Shown here: one piece after another, positions 1 to 7,625 of the stretch | Layout: each line of letters starts with the position of its first letter | How positions within the stretch are numbered: the first letter of the stretch is position 1 | Assembly (NCBI GenBank): GCA_937926755.1 | Contig: CALBBA010000029.1 | Location: 1 to 22,519, forward strand | Direction: 5' to 3' | DNA: 22,519 nucleotides | Source: an uncultured Collinsella sp. | Lineage (GTDB): Bacteria > Actinomycetota > Coriobacteriia > Coriobacteriales > Coriobacteriaceae | Position numbers and translations under genes: made by a program | The notes under the pieces: generated by a model | Told to the model about the DNA's origin: nothing | The model's input: only the letters and a program-made list of their open reading frames with translations | The model's database searches: none

Positions 1-239
1 TTTTTGCCCGGGCGGGCCAGTTTCGCGATGTTGAACTCGAACGGCGCGAAGAAGCCGGTATGCGTACCGGCCAGCGTGCCGTTCACGTAGACTTCGGCCT
101 TGTAATCCACCCCTTTGAAACAGATGAACAGCGCCCCCGCGCGGAACATCGCGGGCGAAAGGTCGACCACCTTGCGGTAGTAGGTCACCGCACGGCCCAG
201 CGGCGCTCCGTAGTGCGGAATCTTCACTGCGGTCCATTC
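1..239 (-). CDS. Glycoside hydrolase family 2-like sugar-binding domain, fragment
   Basis: Read on the minus strand, the first 239 bases form one open frame with no start or stop inside the window. It contains EWTAVKIPHYGAP, then YYRKVVDLS, then VDYKAEVYVNG and HTGFFAPFEFNI. This order (WxxVxIPH, YYRK, a Y-x-AEVYVNG strand and a G-F-x-PF-x-F-x-I strand) is typical of the N-terminal jelly-roll sugar-binding domain of family 2 glycoside hydrolases such as beta-galactosidases and beta-glucuronidases. Only about 75-80 residues are present, so the substrate cannot be told. The frame ends at the point where cytidylate kinase sequence begins on the other strand, with no intergenic sequence between them. 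The family assignment rests on motif recall only. The exact boundary is uncertain by about 10 bases. Confidence 0.6.
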
Positions 240-812
240 GCCTTCGCCGCGCTCGACCGCGGCATCGACCTGGACGACGAGGCGGCCATCGACGCCCTCG
301 CCGAGCAGATCGAGATCCGCTTTACCAACGGCACCGGCGAGGACACGCGCCTGACCATTGACGGCCAGGACGCTTCGGCCGCCATCCGCACCCCGCAGGT
401 CGACGCCAACGTGTCCAAGGTCTCGGCCTACCCGGGCGTGCGCGCCGCCATGCTCATCCACCAGCGCCGCGCCGCCGAGGACCGCGATATCGTCGCCGAG
501 GGTCGCGACATTGGAACCGTCGTGTTCCCTAACGCGCAGGTCAAGGTCTTCCTGACCGCCGACCCGCGCGAGCGCGCCCGCCGCCGCGTGCTGCAGCGTC
601 ACCAAAACGATGCACAGCCGCTCACGTCCGAGCAGCTCGAAGCCGAGGTCGACGAGACCCTCGACGCCCTTAAGCAGCGCGACAAGCTTGACAGCAGCCG
701 CGAGGTCGCCCCGCTCGTGCCCGCCGAGGACGCCGTGCACGTCGACTCCACCGCCCACACCATCGACGAGGTCGTCTCGATAATCGAGGACCTTATCAAC
801 CAAAGGAGGTAG
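240..812 (+). CDS. cmk: Cytidylate kinase, 5'-truncated
   Basis: Cytidylate kinase phosphorylates CMP and dCMP with ATP in cytoplasmic pyrimidine nucleotide metabolism. The frame from about 240 matches the middle and end of the family: ALDRGIDLDDEAAI, then RTPQVDANVSKVSA, then the characteristic EGRDIGTVVFPNAQVKVFLTA with the R-D-I-G-T-V motif, then DPRERARRR, and a DSSREVAPL segment near the end. The N-terminal 60 or so residues, including the GPSGAGKS P-loop, are missing. Upstream codons in this frame are antisense to the glycoside hydrolase fragment and make no sense as kinase. The gene is therefore cut by the junction near 240 and could not encode an active kinase as shown. It ends at TAG, and its last codons form the ribosome-binding site (AAAGGAGG) of plsC. 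It heads the long co-oriented cluster. Confidence 0.85.
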   Translation, partial: AFAALDRGIDLDDEAAIDALAEQIEIRFTNGTGEDTRLTIDGQDASAAIRTPQVDANVSKVSAYPGVRAAMLIHQRRAAEDRDIVAEGRDIGTVVFPNAQVKVFLTADPRERARRRVLQRHQNDAQPLTSEQLEAEVDETLDALKQRDKLDSSREVAPLVPAEDAVHVDSTAHTIDEVVSIIEDLINQRR

Positions 813-815
813 CCC

Positions 816-1544
816 ATGCGCCTGTTTCAGCAGACGCCCGAGGACTATTACAACGCCCCCTACGCCGAGTTTCCAGCGCTCATCCGCGGCACCGTCGTCG
901 TAGTCATGGCCATCCTTTGGGCCTTCTCCAAGCTCATGTGGCGCTGGAAGGTCGAGGACGCCGATCTTCTGTTTGAGCGCCAGGAAGGCCGCGGCAGCGT
1001 GGTCATCTGCAACCACACCTCGATGGCCGAGCTCTTGGCCGTGGAGACGGCGCTGTTCTTTGGGGGCCGCCGCATTCGTCCCATCTTTAAGTCCGAGTTC
1101 GCCAAGAGCAAGATTGTGCGCTGGGCCTTTAGCCGCGTTGGCGGCATCCCCGTCGAGCGTGGAACTGCCGATATGAAGTGCCTGCGCGCCGCCCAGCATG
1201 CGCTGCAGCGCGGCGAGGACGTCCTGATCTTCCCCGAGGGCACACGCATCCGCTCGCGCGAGATCAAGCCCGAGGTCCACGGCGGCTTTGCGCTCATCGC
1301 CCAGATGGGCAAGGCGCCCGTCAACCCGCTCGCCATCTGCGGCTGGTCCGACATCACGCCCGCAGGCAAAAAGCTCATGCGTCCCAAGAAGTGCTGGATC
1401 CGCGCCGGCAAGGCCGTCTCGCTTTCCGACGCACCGGCTGGGCTTAAGCGCACGGAGCGCCTGGAATGGTTTGAGTCCGAGGCCATGAACCGCGTCTACG
1501 CTATGCGAGACGAGCTGTGCGCCGAGCATCCGGGCAGGTTCTAG
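816..1544 (+). CDS. plsC: 1-acyl-sn-glycerol-3-phosphate acyltransferase (PlsC family)
   Basis: This 242-residue membrane-associated acyltransferase would convert lysophosphatidic acid to phosphatidic acid, downstream of PlsY. A hydrophobic N-terminal segment lies at about residues 25-40. Block I is NHTSMAE with His67; block III contains VERGTAD at about 113-119; block II/IV is FPEGTR at 139-144. The catalytic motif reads H-x4-E (His67, Glu72) instead of the textbook H-x4-D. The ATG at 816 is preceded by AAAGGAGG with good spacing, overlapping the cmk stop. The next gene starts 2 bases after this stop, so the two are probably cotranscribed and translationally coupled. The family is secure; lysophosphatidic acid as the substrate is inferred from the family and from plsY and gpsA downstream. 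Confidence 0.87.
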   Translation: MRLFQQTPEDYYNAPYAEFPALIRGTVVVVMAILWAFSKLMWRWKVEDADLLFERQEGRGSVVICNHTSMAELLAVETALFFGGRRIRPIFKSEFAKSKIVRWAFSRVGGIPVERGTADMKCLRAAQHALQRGEDVLIFPEGTRIRSREIKPEVHGGFALIAQMGKAPVNPLAICGWSDITPAGKKLMRPKKCWIRAGKAVSLSDAPAGLKRTERLEWFESEAMNRVYAMRDELCAEHPGRF

Positions 1545-1546
1545 CC

Positions 1547-2446
1547 ATGAGCGAGAACGTTACGAACACTGCCGCGACCGCGTCCGACCAGGCAACAGCG
1601 ACTACCATCGAGATTGCAGCCCACGCCGGCACTTGCTACGGCGTACAGCGCGCGCTCGACATGGCGCTGGCCGCCGCGCCGCAGGCAGGGGAGAGCACTC
1701 AGGTCCATACCTTGGGTCCGCTCATCCATAACCCCATCGTGGTGCGCGAGCTTGCTGAGGCAGGCGTTGGCCTGGCCGAGACCCTGGACGACGCAGCATC
1801 GGGTACCGTGATCATCCGCGCACACGGCGTAGTGCCGCAGGTGATCGATGCTGCCCGCAAGCGCGGCCTCAACGTGGTCGATGCCACCTGCCCCTACGTG
1901 AAGAAGGTCCATGTGGCGGCCGAGCGCCTGGTGCGCGAGGGCTACCGTGTGATCGTCGTGGGCGAGCCGGGGCACCCCGAGGTCGAGGGCATTCTAGGCC
2001 ACGCAGGCGACGATGCGCAGGTCGTGAGCTGTGCCGCCGACGCCAACGCCTTGTCGCTCAAGGGCAAGGTAGGCCTCGTCGTGCAGACCACCCAGACCGC
2101 GCAGAACCTCGCCGAGGTCGTGGCGGCTATCACCCCGCGCGTGCAGGAGCTGCGCGTGATCAACACGATCTGCGCCGCCACGAGTGAGCGTCAACAGGCA
2201 GCAGCCACACTTGCCAACCGCTGCGACTGCATGGTCGTCGTGGGCGGCAAGAACTCGGGCAACACCCGCCGCCTGGCTCAAATTTGCGTAGACGCCTGCG
2301 AGCACACGCATCACATCGAGGAAGCTTCCGAGCTCCAGGGCGCGTGGTTTACCGACGCTCACCACATCGGCATCACCGCCGGAGCCTCCACCCCGCAAGA
2401 ACACATCGAGCGCGCCGTCGAGCGCATCAAGGAGCTTTACCGCTAA
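1547..2446 (+). CDS. ispH: 4-hydroxy-3-methylbut-2-enyl diphosphate reductase
   Basis: IspH (LytB) is the iron-sulfur enzyme of the last step of the methylerythritol phosphate pathway, producing isopentenyl and dimethylallyl diphosphate. The 299 residues carry the three conserved cluster cysteines in context: GTCYGVQRA (Cys30), DATCPYVKKVH (Cys115) and NTICAATSERQ (Cys209). Also present are LGPLIHNP, RAHGV, GEPGHPEVEG, and GGKNSGNTRRL near 234-243. The frame is open upstream to 1517, but the ATG at 1547 is chosen because it follows the plsC stop by 2 bases and gives the usual length. About 20 extra Ala/Thr-rich residues precede the conserved domain. The protein lacks a membrane segment and should be cytoplasmic. 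Confidence 0.95.
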   Translation: MSENVTNTAATASDQATATTIEIAAHAGTCYGVQRALDMALAAAPQAGESTQVHTLGPLIHNPIVVRELAEAGVGLAETLDDAASGTVIIRAHGVVPQVIDAARKRGLNVVDATCPYVKKVHVAAERLVREGYRVIVVGEPGHPEVEGILGHAGDDAQVVSCAADANALSLKGKVGLVVQTTQTAQNLAEVVAAITPRVQELRVINTICAATSERQQAAATLANRCDCMVVVGGKNSGNTRRLAQICVDACEHTHHIEEASELQGAWFTDAHHIGITAGASTPQEHIERAVERIKELYR

Positions 2447-2448
2447 CC

Positions 2449-3891
2449 ATGGACCAGACCGTACCCGCATACGCCGCCGAGGTGGCCGATTACGGGCGCA
2501 GCCGCGACCCCGAGCCGGGTGAGGGCGCGCTCGTAAAGAACGTGCGTCCCGAATCGCCCGCATGGGATGTGGGTATCGAGCCGGGCATGCGCGTGCTCAC
2601 GGTCAACGGCGAGCAGCTCACCGACATGATCGTGTGGCTCTGGGAGGCAGACGACGACACCGTCGACCTCGAGGTTTTCGACCCGCGCGACAACAGCGTC
2701 ACCCCCGTCGAGCTCGACCGCTTCCCGGGAGAGGACTGGGGCCTTGAGTTCGATGGCCCCATCTTCGACGGCATGCGCACCTGTGTAAACGCCTGCGTGT
2801 TCTGTTTTATGACGATGCTGCCCAAGGGCGGCCGCTCCACGCTCTACATTCGCGACGACGACTACCGCCTGAGCTTTTTGCAGGGCAACTTTGTCACGCT
2901 CACGAACCTTACCGACGAGGACGTGCAAAACGTCATCCAACGCAACATGAGCCCCATGAACGTGTCGGTCCACGCCGTGAGCCCCGATGTCCGCCGACGC
3001 ATGATGGGCCGCAACGCCCAGCGCGGCATGGATGTGCTCGAGGCCATCATGGCCGCCGGCATCGAGATTCACGCGCAGATCGTGTTGTGCCCCGGCATGA
3101 ACGACGGCGAGGAGCTGGAAAAGACCCTGCGCTTTTGCGAGGAGCACGAGCAAATCACAAGCCTGGGCATTGTGCCGCTCGGTTTTACCAAGCATCAGAA
3201 CCGTTTTAGCTGGTCCTACAGCGACAAGCCCGAGCTAGCACGCGAGACCATTGCCATGATCCGTCCCTACCAGGATCGTGCCTACGAACGCTTTGGCCGC
3301 CACACCTTCCAGATGAGCGACGAGTTCTATCTGGACGCCGGCATCGATCCTCCCGAGGCAGACTTTTACGACGGTTACCCGCAGTACTACGACGGCATCG
3401 GCATGATCCGCTCGTATCTGGACGAGACCGACGACGTGCTGACTACCGACGCCGAGCGTCTGGCCCGCGTCCGCGAGGCCGTCGCCGCCCGCAACCAGCG
3501 GCTTCTATGTCTCTCAGGCGCCAGCGCACGCGACACCGTGGCGCGCTTTGTGGAGTCGCCGTATGGTCTCGCCGGCACCGTCACAGCCATCAAGAACCGC
3601 TACTTTGGCGGCAATGTGGACGTGACCGGCCTCATCGTCGCGTGTGACATCTTGGAGCAGCTGCCCCAAGACCTGTCGGGGGTTATGCTCTTTGTGCCTA
3701 AGCTCATGTTCAACGCTGACGGCATGACGCTTGACGAGTATCATCGTGACGATTTACTCGCAAGCCTTACCAGTCGCGGCGCCGAGGTTCATGTGGTGTC
3801 GACCATGCCGCATGAGCTGCTCGATACCCTGGAACACATCCTTGGCATTGTGCCCGCAGACTCTAACACTTCCGCTGACCCTACCCATTAA
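2449..3891 (+). CDS. DUF512 radical-SAM protein with N-terminal PDZ-like domain
   Basis: This 480-residue protein has a PDZ-like N-terminus at about residues 25-70 (LVKNVRPESPAWDVGIEPG, then VNGEQL). A radical-SAM type Cys motif follows at 112-119 (TCVNACVFCF, C-x3-C-x2-C). The C-terminal half contains GIVPLGFTKHQNRF and is consistent with DUF512. The family matches the TIGR03279 group, reported in cyanobacteria, clostridia and actinobacteria; its reaction is not established, so none is given here. The ATG at 2449 starts 2 bases after the ispH stop, and the in-frame extension upstream to 2284 overlaps ispH and is rejected. Der follows with an AAGGAGA ribosome-binding site overlapping this gene's stop. 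Association with der is common for this family as I recall it, which hints at a link to ribosome or tRNA metabolism. Confidence 0.85.
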   Translation: MDQTVPAYAAEVADYGRSRDPEPGEGALVKNVRPESPAWDVGIEPGMRVLTVNGEQLTDMIVWLWEADDDTVDLEVFDPRDNSVTPVELDRFPGEDWGLEFDGPIFDGMRTCVNACVFCFMTMLPKGGRSTLYIRDDDYRLSFLQGNFVTLTNLTDEDVQNVIQRNMSPMNVSVHAVSPDVRRRMMGRNAQRGMDVLEAIMAAGIEIHAQIVLCPGMNDGEELEKTLRFCEEHEQITSLGIVPLGFTKHQNRFSWSYSDKPELARETIAMIRPYQDRAYERFGRHTFQMSDEFYLDAGIDPPEADFYDGYPQYYDGIGMIRSYLDETDDVLTTDAERLARVREAVAARNQRLLCLSGASARDTVARFVESPYGLAGTVTAIKNRYFGGNVDVTGLIVACDILEQLPQDLSGVMLFVPKLMFNADGMTLDEYHRDDLLASLTSRGAEVHVVSTMPHELLDTLEHILGIVPADSNTSADPTH

Positions 3892-3901
3892 AGGAGAGCA
3901 G

Positions 3902-5236
3902 ATGAAACCTATCGTCGCCGTCGTCGGACGCCCCAACGTGGGCAAGTCCACGCTCGTTAACCGCCTGGCCCAGACCTCGGACGCCATCGTCCACGAGTCC
4001 CGCGGCGTCACGCGCGACCGCTCGTATCACACGGCCGATTGGAACGGCCGCGAGTTCACCATCGTCGACACGGGCGGTATCGAGCCGCTCAAGAGCGACG
4101 ACGTCTTTGCCACGTCCATCCGCGACCAGGCACTCGCCGCCGCCGAGGAGGCCGCCGTCATCCTGTTTGTGGTCGACGGCCGCACCGGCGTCACCGAGGA
4201 GGACGAGTCGGTCGCCCGCATGCTCAAGCGCTGCGACAAGCCGGTCTTTCTGCTGGTGAACAAGCTCGACAACCCCGATCGCGAGAACGACAGCATCTGG
4301 GAGTTCTATTCGCTCGGCATCGGTGAGCCCACGCCGCTCTCGGCCCTGCATGGCCATGGGGCGGGCGACGTGCTCGACGATATCGTGGCCCTGCTTCCCG
4401 AGGAAGAAGACGAGGTCGCCGATGAGTTCCCCGACGCGCTGAACGTGGCCATCATCGGCCGCCCCAACGCCGGCAAGTCGTCGCTGTTCAACCGCATCCT
4501 GGGCGCCGACCGTTCTATCGTGTCCAACATTGCCGGCACGACGCGCGACGCCATCGACACTGTCGTCGAGCGTAACGGCAAGCACTACCGCATGGTCGAC
4601 ACCGCGGGCATTCGCAAAAAGAGCACCGTGTACGAGAACATCGAGTACTACTCCATGGTCCGCGGCCTGCGCGCCATCGACCGTGCCGACGTGGCGCTGC
4701 TCGTCGTCGACGCCTCCGTGGGCGTTACCGAGCAGGACCAGAAGGTCATGGGTCTTGCCATCGAGCGCGGCTGCGCCATCGTTGTGCTGCTCAACAAATG
4801 GGATCTGCTCGACGACGACCGTAAGCGCGAGGCCTGCATGGAGACCATCGACCGCCGTCTGGGCGTCATGGCTCCCTGGGCCCAGTACCTGCGCATCTCT
4901 GCCCTGACCGGCCGCAGCGTCGAGAAGATCTGGGCAATGGTAGACGCCGCCGAAAAGACGCGCTCGCAAAAGATCAGCACCTCGCGCCTCAACACGTTCC
5001 TCACCGACCTGCGCGAGTTTGGTCATACCGTGGTGGACGGCAAGCGCCGCCTGCGCATGCACTACGTGACCCAGACGGGCGTCAACCCGCCGACGTTCAC
5101 GTTCTTCGTCAACCATAGTGATCTGGTCAACGACACCTACCAGCGCTACGTGGAGAACCGCATGCGCTCGACCTTCAACTTTGCCGGCACGCCCATTCGA
5201 CTCTTCTTTAGGAAGAAGGAGCAAAAGGATGCATAA
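3902..5236 (+). CDS. der: Ribosome-assembly GTPase Der (EngA)
   Basis: Der is an essential GTPase with two tandem G domains that acts in maturation of the 50S ribosomal subunit. The 444-residue protein shows both: G domain 1 has GRPNVGKST (about 9-17), DTGG (56-59) and NKLD (120-123); G domain 2 has GRPNAGKSS (about 186-194), DTAG (233-236) and NKWD (298-301). A KH-like C-terminal domain follows. The ATG at 3902 is chosen because AAAGGAGA lies just upstream and the family starts with KPIVAVVGRPN; the longer frame beginning at 3731 overlaps the previous gene. The stop codon lies inside the start region of plsY, so der and plsY overlap by 8 bases and are probably translationally coupled. Confidence 0.96.
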   Translation: MKPIVAVVGRPNVGKSTLVNRLAQTSDAIVHESRGVTRDRSYHTADWNGREFTIVDTGGIEPLKSDDVFATSIRDQALAAAEEAAVILFVVDGRTGVTEEDESVARMLKRCDKPVFLLVNKLDNPDRENDSIWEFYSLGIGEPTPLSALHGHGAGDVLDDIVALLPEEEDEVADEFPDALNVAIIGRPNAGKSSLFNRILGADRSIVSNIAGTTRDAIDTVVERNGKHYRMVDTAGIRKKSTVYENIEYYSMVRGLRAIDRADVALLVVDASVGVTEQDQKVMGLAIERGCAIVVLLNKWDLLDDDRKREACMETIDRRLGVMAPWAQYLRISALTGRSVEKIWAMVDAAEKTRSQKISTSRLNTFLTDLREFGHTVVDGKRRLRMHYVTQTGVNPPTFTFFVNHSDLVNDTYQRYVENRMRSTFNFAGTPIRLFFRKKEQKDA

Positions 5237-5912
5237 TCCGATTCTGCTGACCGCCATCTGCGCCGTGGTCTCGTTCTTTATCGGAGCGATTCCGTTTGGC
5301 CTGATCTTGGGCCGCGTGTTCAACCACACGGACATTCGCAAGGCGGGTTCCGGCAACATCGGCACCACCAACGCGCTGCGCGTGGCCGGCCCCAAGGTTG
5401 CCGCGCTCACGCTGCTGCTCGACTGCCTTAAGGGCGCCATCTGCGTCCTTATCGCCCGTCCGCTCATCGCGAGTGTGGGCTATGGCTTTCCGCCGAGCAT
5501 CATGGCTCCCGGTGCCCCCGGCGACTGGATGCTCGGTGTTATCTGCCTGGCAGCGGTATGGGGCCACATCTTTTCTCCCTACCTTAACTTCCACGGCGGT
5601 AAGGGTATCGCCGTGGGCCTAGGCGTGATTCTTGCCTGGTACTGGCCCATTGGCCTGTCGCTGCTGGGCATGTTTATCGTGGCCGTCGCCATCACCAAGT
5701 TTGTGTCGGTGGGCTCGCTTGCCGCGGCCATCGGTCTTCCCATCGCCGTCTGCGCGGTCTTTCCGTACAGCAGCCTGGGTCTCAAATTTTGCATGGCGCT
5801 GATCGGCATCACCGTGGTGTGGGCCCATCGTGCGAACATCAAAAAGCTCATGACGGGTAAGGAGTCCAAGCTCTCGTTTACCAAGCGCGTCACCGAGCCC
5901 GACGATAAGTAG
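5229..5912 (+). CDS. plsY: Glycerol-3-phosphate acyltransferase PlsY
   Basis: PlsY is a polytopic membrane enzyme that acylates glycerol 3-phosphate with acyl phosphate, the first step of phosphatidic acid synthesis. The 227 residues are strongly hydrophobic. They carry the signature GSGNIGTTNALRVAG at about 40-54, LDCLKGA at about 64-70, and FHGGKGIAVGLG at about 123-134, the three conserved loops of the family. The ATG at 5229 lies inside the end of der and is preceded by AAGGAG; the open frame upstream to 5118 is shadow. It lies directly before gpsA, which makes its glycerol 3-phosphate substrate, and downstream of plsC, which uses its product, so the three enzymes form a coherent phospholipid set interrupted only by unrelated housekeeping genes. 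Confidence 0.95.
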   Translation: MHNPILLTAICAVVSFFIGAIPFGLILGRVFNHTDIRKAGSGNIGTTNALRVAGPKVAALTLLLDCLKGAICVLIARPLIASVGYGFPPSIMAPGAPGDWMLGVICLAAVWGHIFSPYLNFHGGKGIAVGLGVILAWYWPIGLSLLGMFIVAVAITKFVSVGSLAAAIGLPIAVCAVFPYSSLGLKFCMALIGITVVWAHRANIKKLMTGKESKLSFTKRVTEPDDK

Positions 5913-5921
5913 GAGAGAGTC

Positions 5922-6929
5922 ATGAATGTTGCGCTGATTGGCTCCGGCTCCTGGGGAACCGCCGTCGCAGGCCTTGCCGCCGCGCGAGCTGAGCACGTGA
6001 CCATGTGGGCCCATAGCAAGCAGACGGCCGCTGGCATCAATGCCGAGCACCGCAATCCCCGGTATCTGGTGGACTACGAGCTACCCGGCAACGTTGTCGC
6101 CACGACGGACCTGGCGCAGGCGCTCGACGGCGCCGAGGCCGTCATCTTTGCCGTGCCCTCCACGCACCTGCGCAACGTATGCCATCAGGCGGCGCCCTTC
6201 ATCGCCGCCGACACCCCGGTGCTCTGCCTCACCAAGGGTATTGAGCCCGAGTCCGGCCTGCTCATGAGCGAGGTCATTGCCAGCGAGATCGGCAACGAAG
6301 CGCGCGTGGCGGCGCTCTCCGGCCCCAACCATGCCGAGGAGATCTGCCGCGGCGGACTTTCTGCCGCCGTCATCGCCAGCAAAGACGCGCAGGTAGGGGA
6401 GACCTTTAAGGACCTGCTCCTGTCCACGGCCTTCCGCATCTACCTGTCGCAGGATATGACCGGCGTCGAGGTATGCGGCGCCATGAAAAACGTCATCGCC
6501 ATCGTGTGTGGCATCTCCGCCGGTACCGGTGCGGGCGACAATACGCTCGCCCTTATCATGACGCGCGGCCTGGCAGAGATCAGCCGCCTCGTGCACGCCC
6601 GTGGCGGGCAGGCCATAACGTGCATGGGACTCGCCCGCATGGGCGACCTCATCGCCACCTGCACCTCGGAGCATTCGCGCAACCGCACCTTTGGCTTCGA
6701 GTTTGCCCACGGCGTGTCGCTCGACGAGTATCAGGAGCGCACGCATATGGTGGTCGAGGGTGCCGTCGCGGCCCGCAGCGTCAGCGAGCTCGCCCGTTCA
6801 CTGGGCGTAGACATTCCGCTCACCTTTGCCGTGGAGCAAACGCTCTACAACGGTGTTACTTTGGATAGGGCGCTCGAAATTCTCACCGATCGCGTCCCCT
6901 CTCAAGAGTTCTACGGACTCGCCGACTAG
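5922..6929 (+). CDS. gpsA: NAD(P)-dependent glycerol-3-phosphate dehydrogenase
   Basis: GpsA reduces dihydroxyacetone phosphate to sn-glycerol 3-phosphate for phospholipid synthesis. The 335-residue protein has an N-terminal Rossmann fold (GSGSWGTAVAG at 7-17), TKGIE at about 104-108, SGPNHAEE at 133-140, GAMKNVIAI with the probable catalytic Lys189, and the C-terminal ARMGDLIATCTS and RNRTFG segments. Length is normal for the family. The ATG at 5922 follows an AGGAGAGAG ribosome-binding site 9 bases after plsY. The usual pair plsY-gpsA is intact. The family's first loop often reads GxGxWGTA, as here. Nothing unusual is seen. Confidence 0.96.
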   Translation: MNVALIGSGSWGTAVAGLAAARAEHVTMWAHSKQTAAGINAEHRNPRYLVDYELPGNVVATTDLAQALDGAEAVIFAVPSTHLRNVCHQAAPFIAADTPVLCLTKGIEPESGLLMSEVIASEIGNEARVAALSGPNHAEEICRGGLSAAVIASKDAQVGETFKDLLLSTAFRIYLSQDMTGVEVCGAMKNVIAIVCGISAGTGAGDNTLALIMTRGLAEISRLVHARGGQAITCMGLARMGDLIATCTSEHSRNRTFGFEFAHGVSLDEYQERTHMVVEGAVAARSVSELARSLGVDIPLTFAVEQTLYNGVTLDRALEILTDRVPSQEFYGLAD

Positions 6930-6947
6930 CGCAGAAAGGCTACTACC

Positions 6948-7619
6948 ATGGGTTCCATCAAAATCGCTCCGTCTGTCCTTTCGGCCGACATGGCCAACCT
7001 GAAGGGCGAGCTCGACAAGATTGCCGGCGCCGACTACGTGCACTTCGACGTCATGGACGGTCACTTTACCGGCAACCTTACCTTTGGCGTTGACATCCTC
7101 AAGGCCGTCAAGCGCTCCACCGATGTTCCAGTCGATGCGCACCTGATGGTGTCGAACCCCGACGAGACGGTCGATTGGTACGCCGACGCCGGTGCCGACA
7201 TGATCACCGTGCACTACGAGGCTTCCACGCATCTGCACCGCACGCTCACCCATCTGCAGCAGCGCGGCGTCAAGGCCGGTGTGGTGCTCAACCCCGCCAC
7301 CCCCGTCTGCGTGCTCGAGAGCATCATCGACGTTGTCGATATGGTGCTGCTCATGAGCGTGAACCCTGGCTTTGGCGGCCAGAGCTTTATCCCCGGTACC
7401 ATTGCCAAACTGCACGAGCTCAAGGCCATGTGCGAGCGTCGCGGCGTTTCGCCACTCATCGAGGTCGATGGCGGTATCTCTTCCAAAAACATCGCCGAGG
7501 TCGTCAAGGCTGGCGCCAACGTGCTCGTCGCCGGTTCCGCCGTATTTAAGTCCGAAGATCCCGCTGCCGAGGTTGCGCTGCTGCAGAAGCTGGGCAACGA
7601 GGCCGCACAGGAGGCATAA
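6948..7619 (+). CDS. rpe: Ribulose-phosphate 3-epimerase
   Basis: Rpe interconverts ribulose 5-phosphate and xylulose 5-phosphate in the pentose phosphate pathway. The 223-residue TIM-barrel protein shows the expected metal and catalytic motifs: IAPSVLSAD at 6-14, HFDVMDGHF at 32-40, DAHLMV at 63-68, MSVNPGFGGQ at about 141-150, and IEVDGGI near 176-182. The ATG at 6948 follows GAAAGG by a short gap, 18 bases after gpsA. The next gene begins 6 bases after its stop, with GGAGG inside the last codons, so rpe and the cysteine desulfurase are probably on the same transcript. Confidence 0.95.
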   Translation: MGSIKIAPSVLSADMANLKGELDKIAGADYVHFDVMDGHFTGNLTFGVDILKAVKRSTDVPVDAHLMVSNPDETVDWYADAGADMITVHYEASTHLHRTLTHLQQRGVKAGVVLNPATPVCVLESIIDVVDMVLLMSVNPGFGGQSFIPGTIAKLHELKAMCERRGVSPLIEVDGGISSKNIAEVVKAGANVLVAGSAVFKSEDPAAEVALLQKLGNEAAQEA

Positions 7620-7625
7620 AACCTT

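Noticed and set aside
60..239. N-terminal extension of the kinase frame from an ATG at 60
   Set aside because: These codons are antisense to a coherent glycoside hydrolase frame and do not resemble the cytidylate kinase N-terminus.
3881..5467. A 528-codon open frame antisense to der and plsY
   Set aside because: It is a codon-bias shadow: it covers both G domains of der exactly in antisense and has no ribosome-binding site or recognisable domain.
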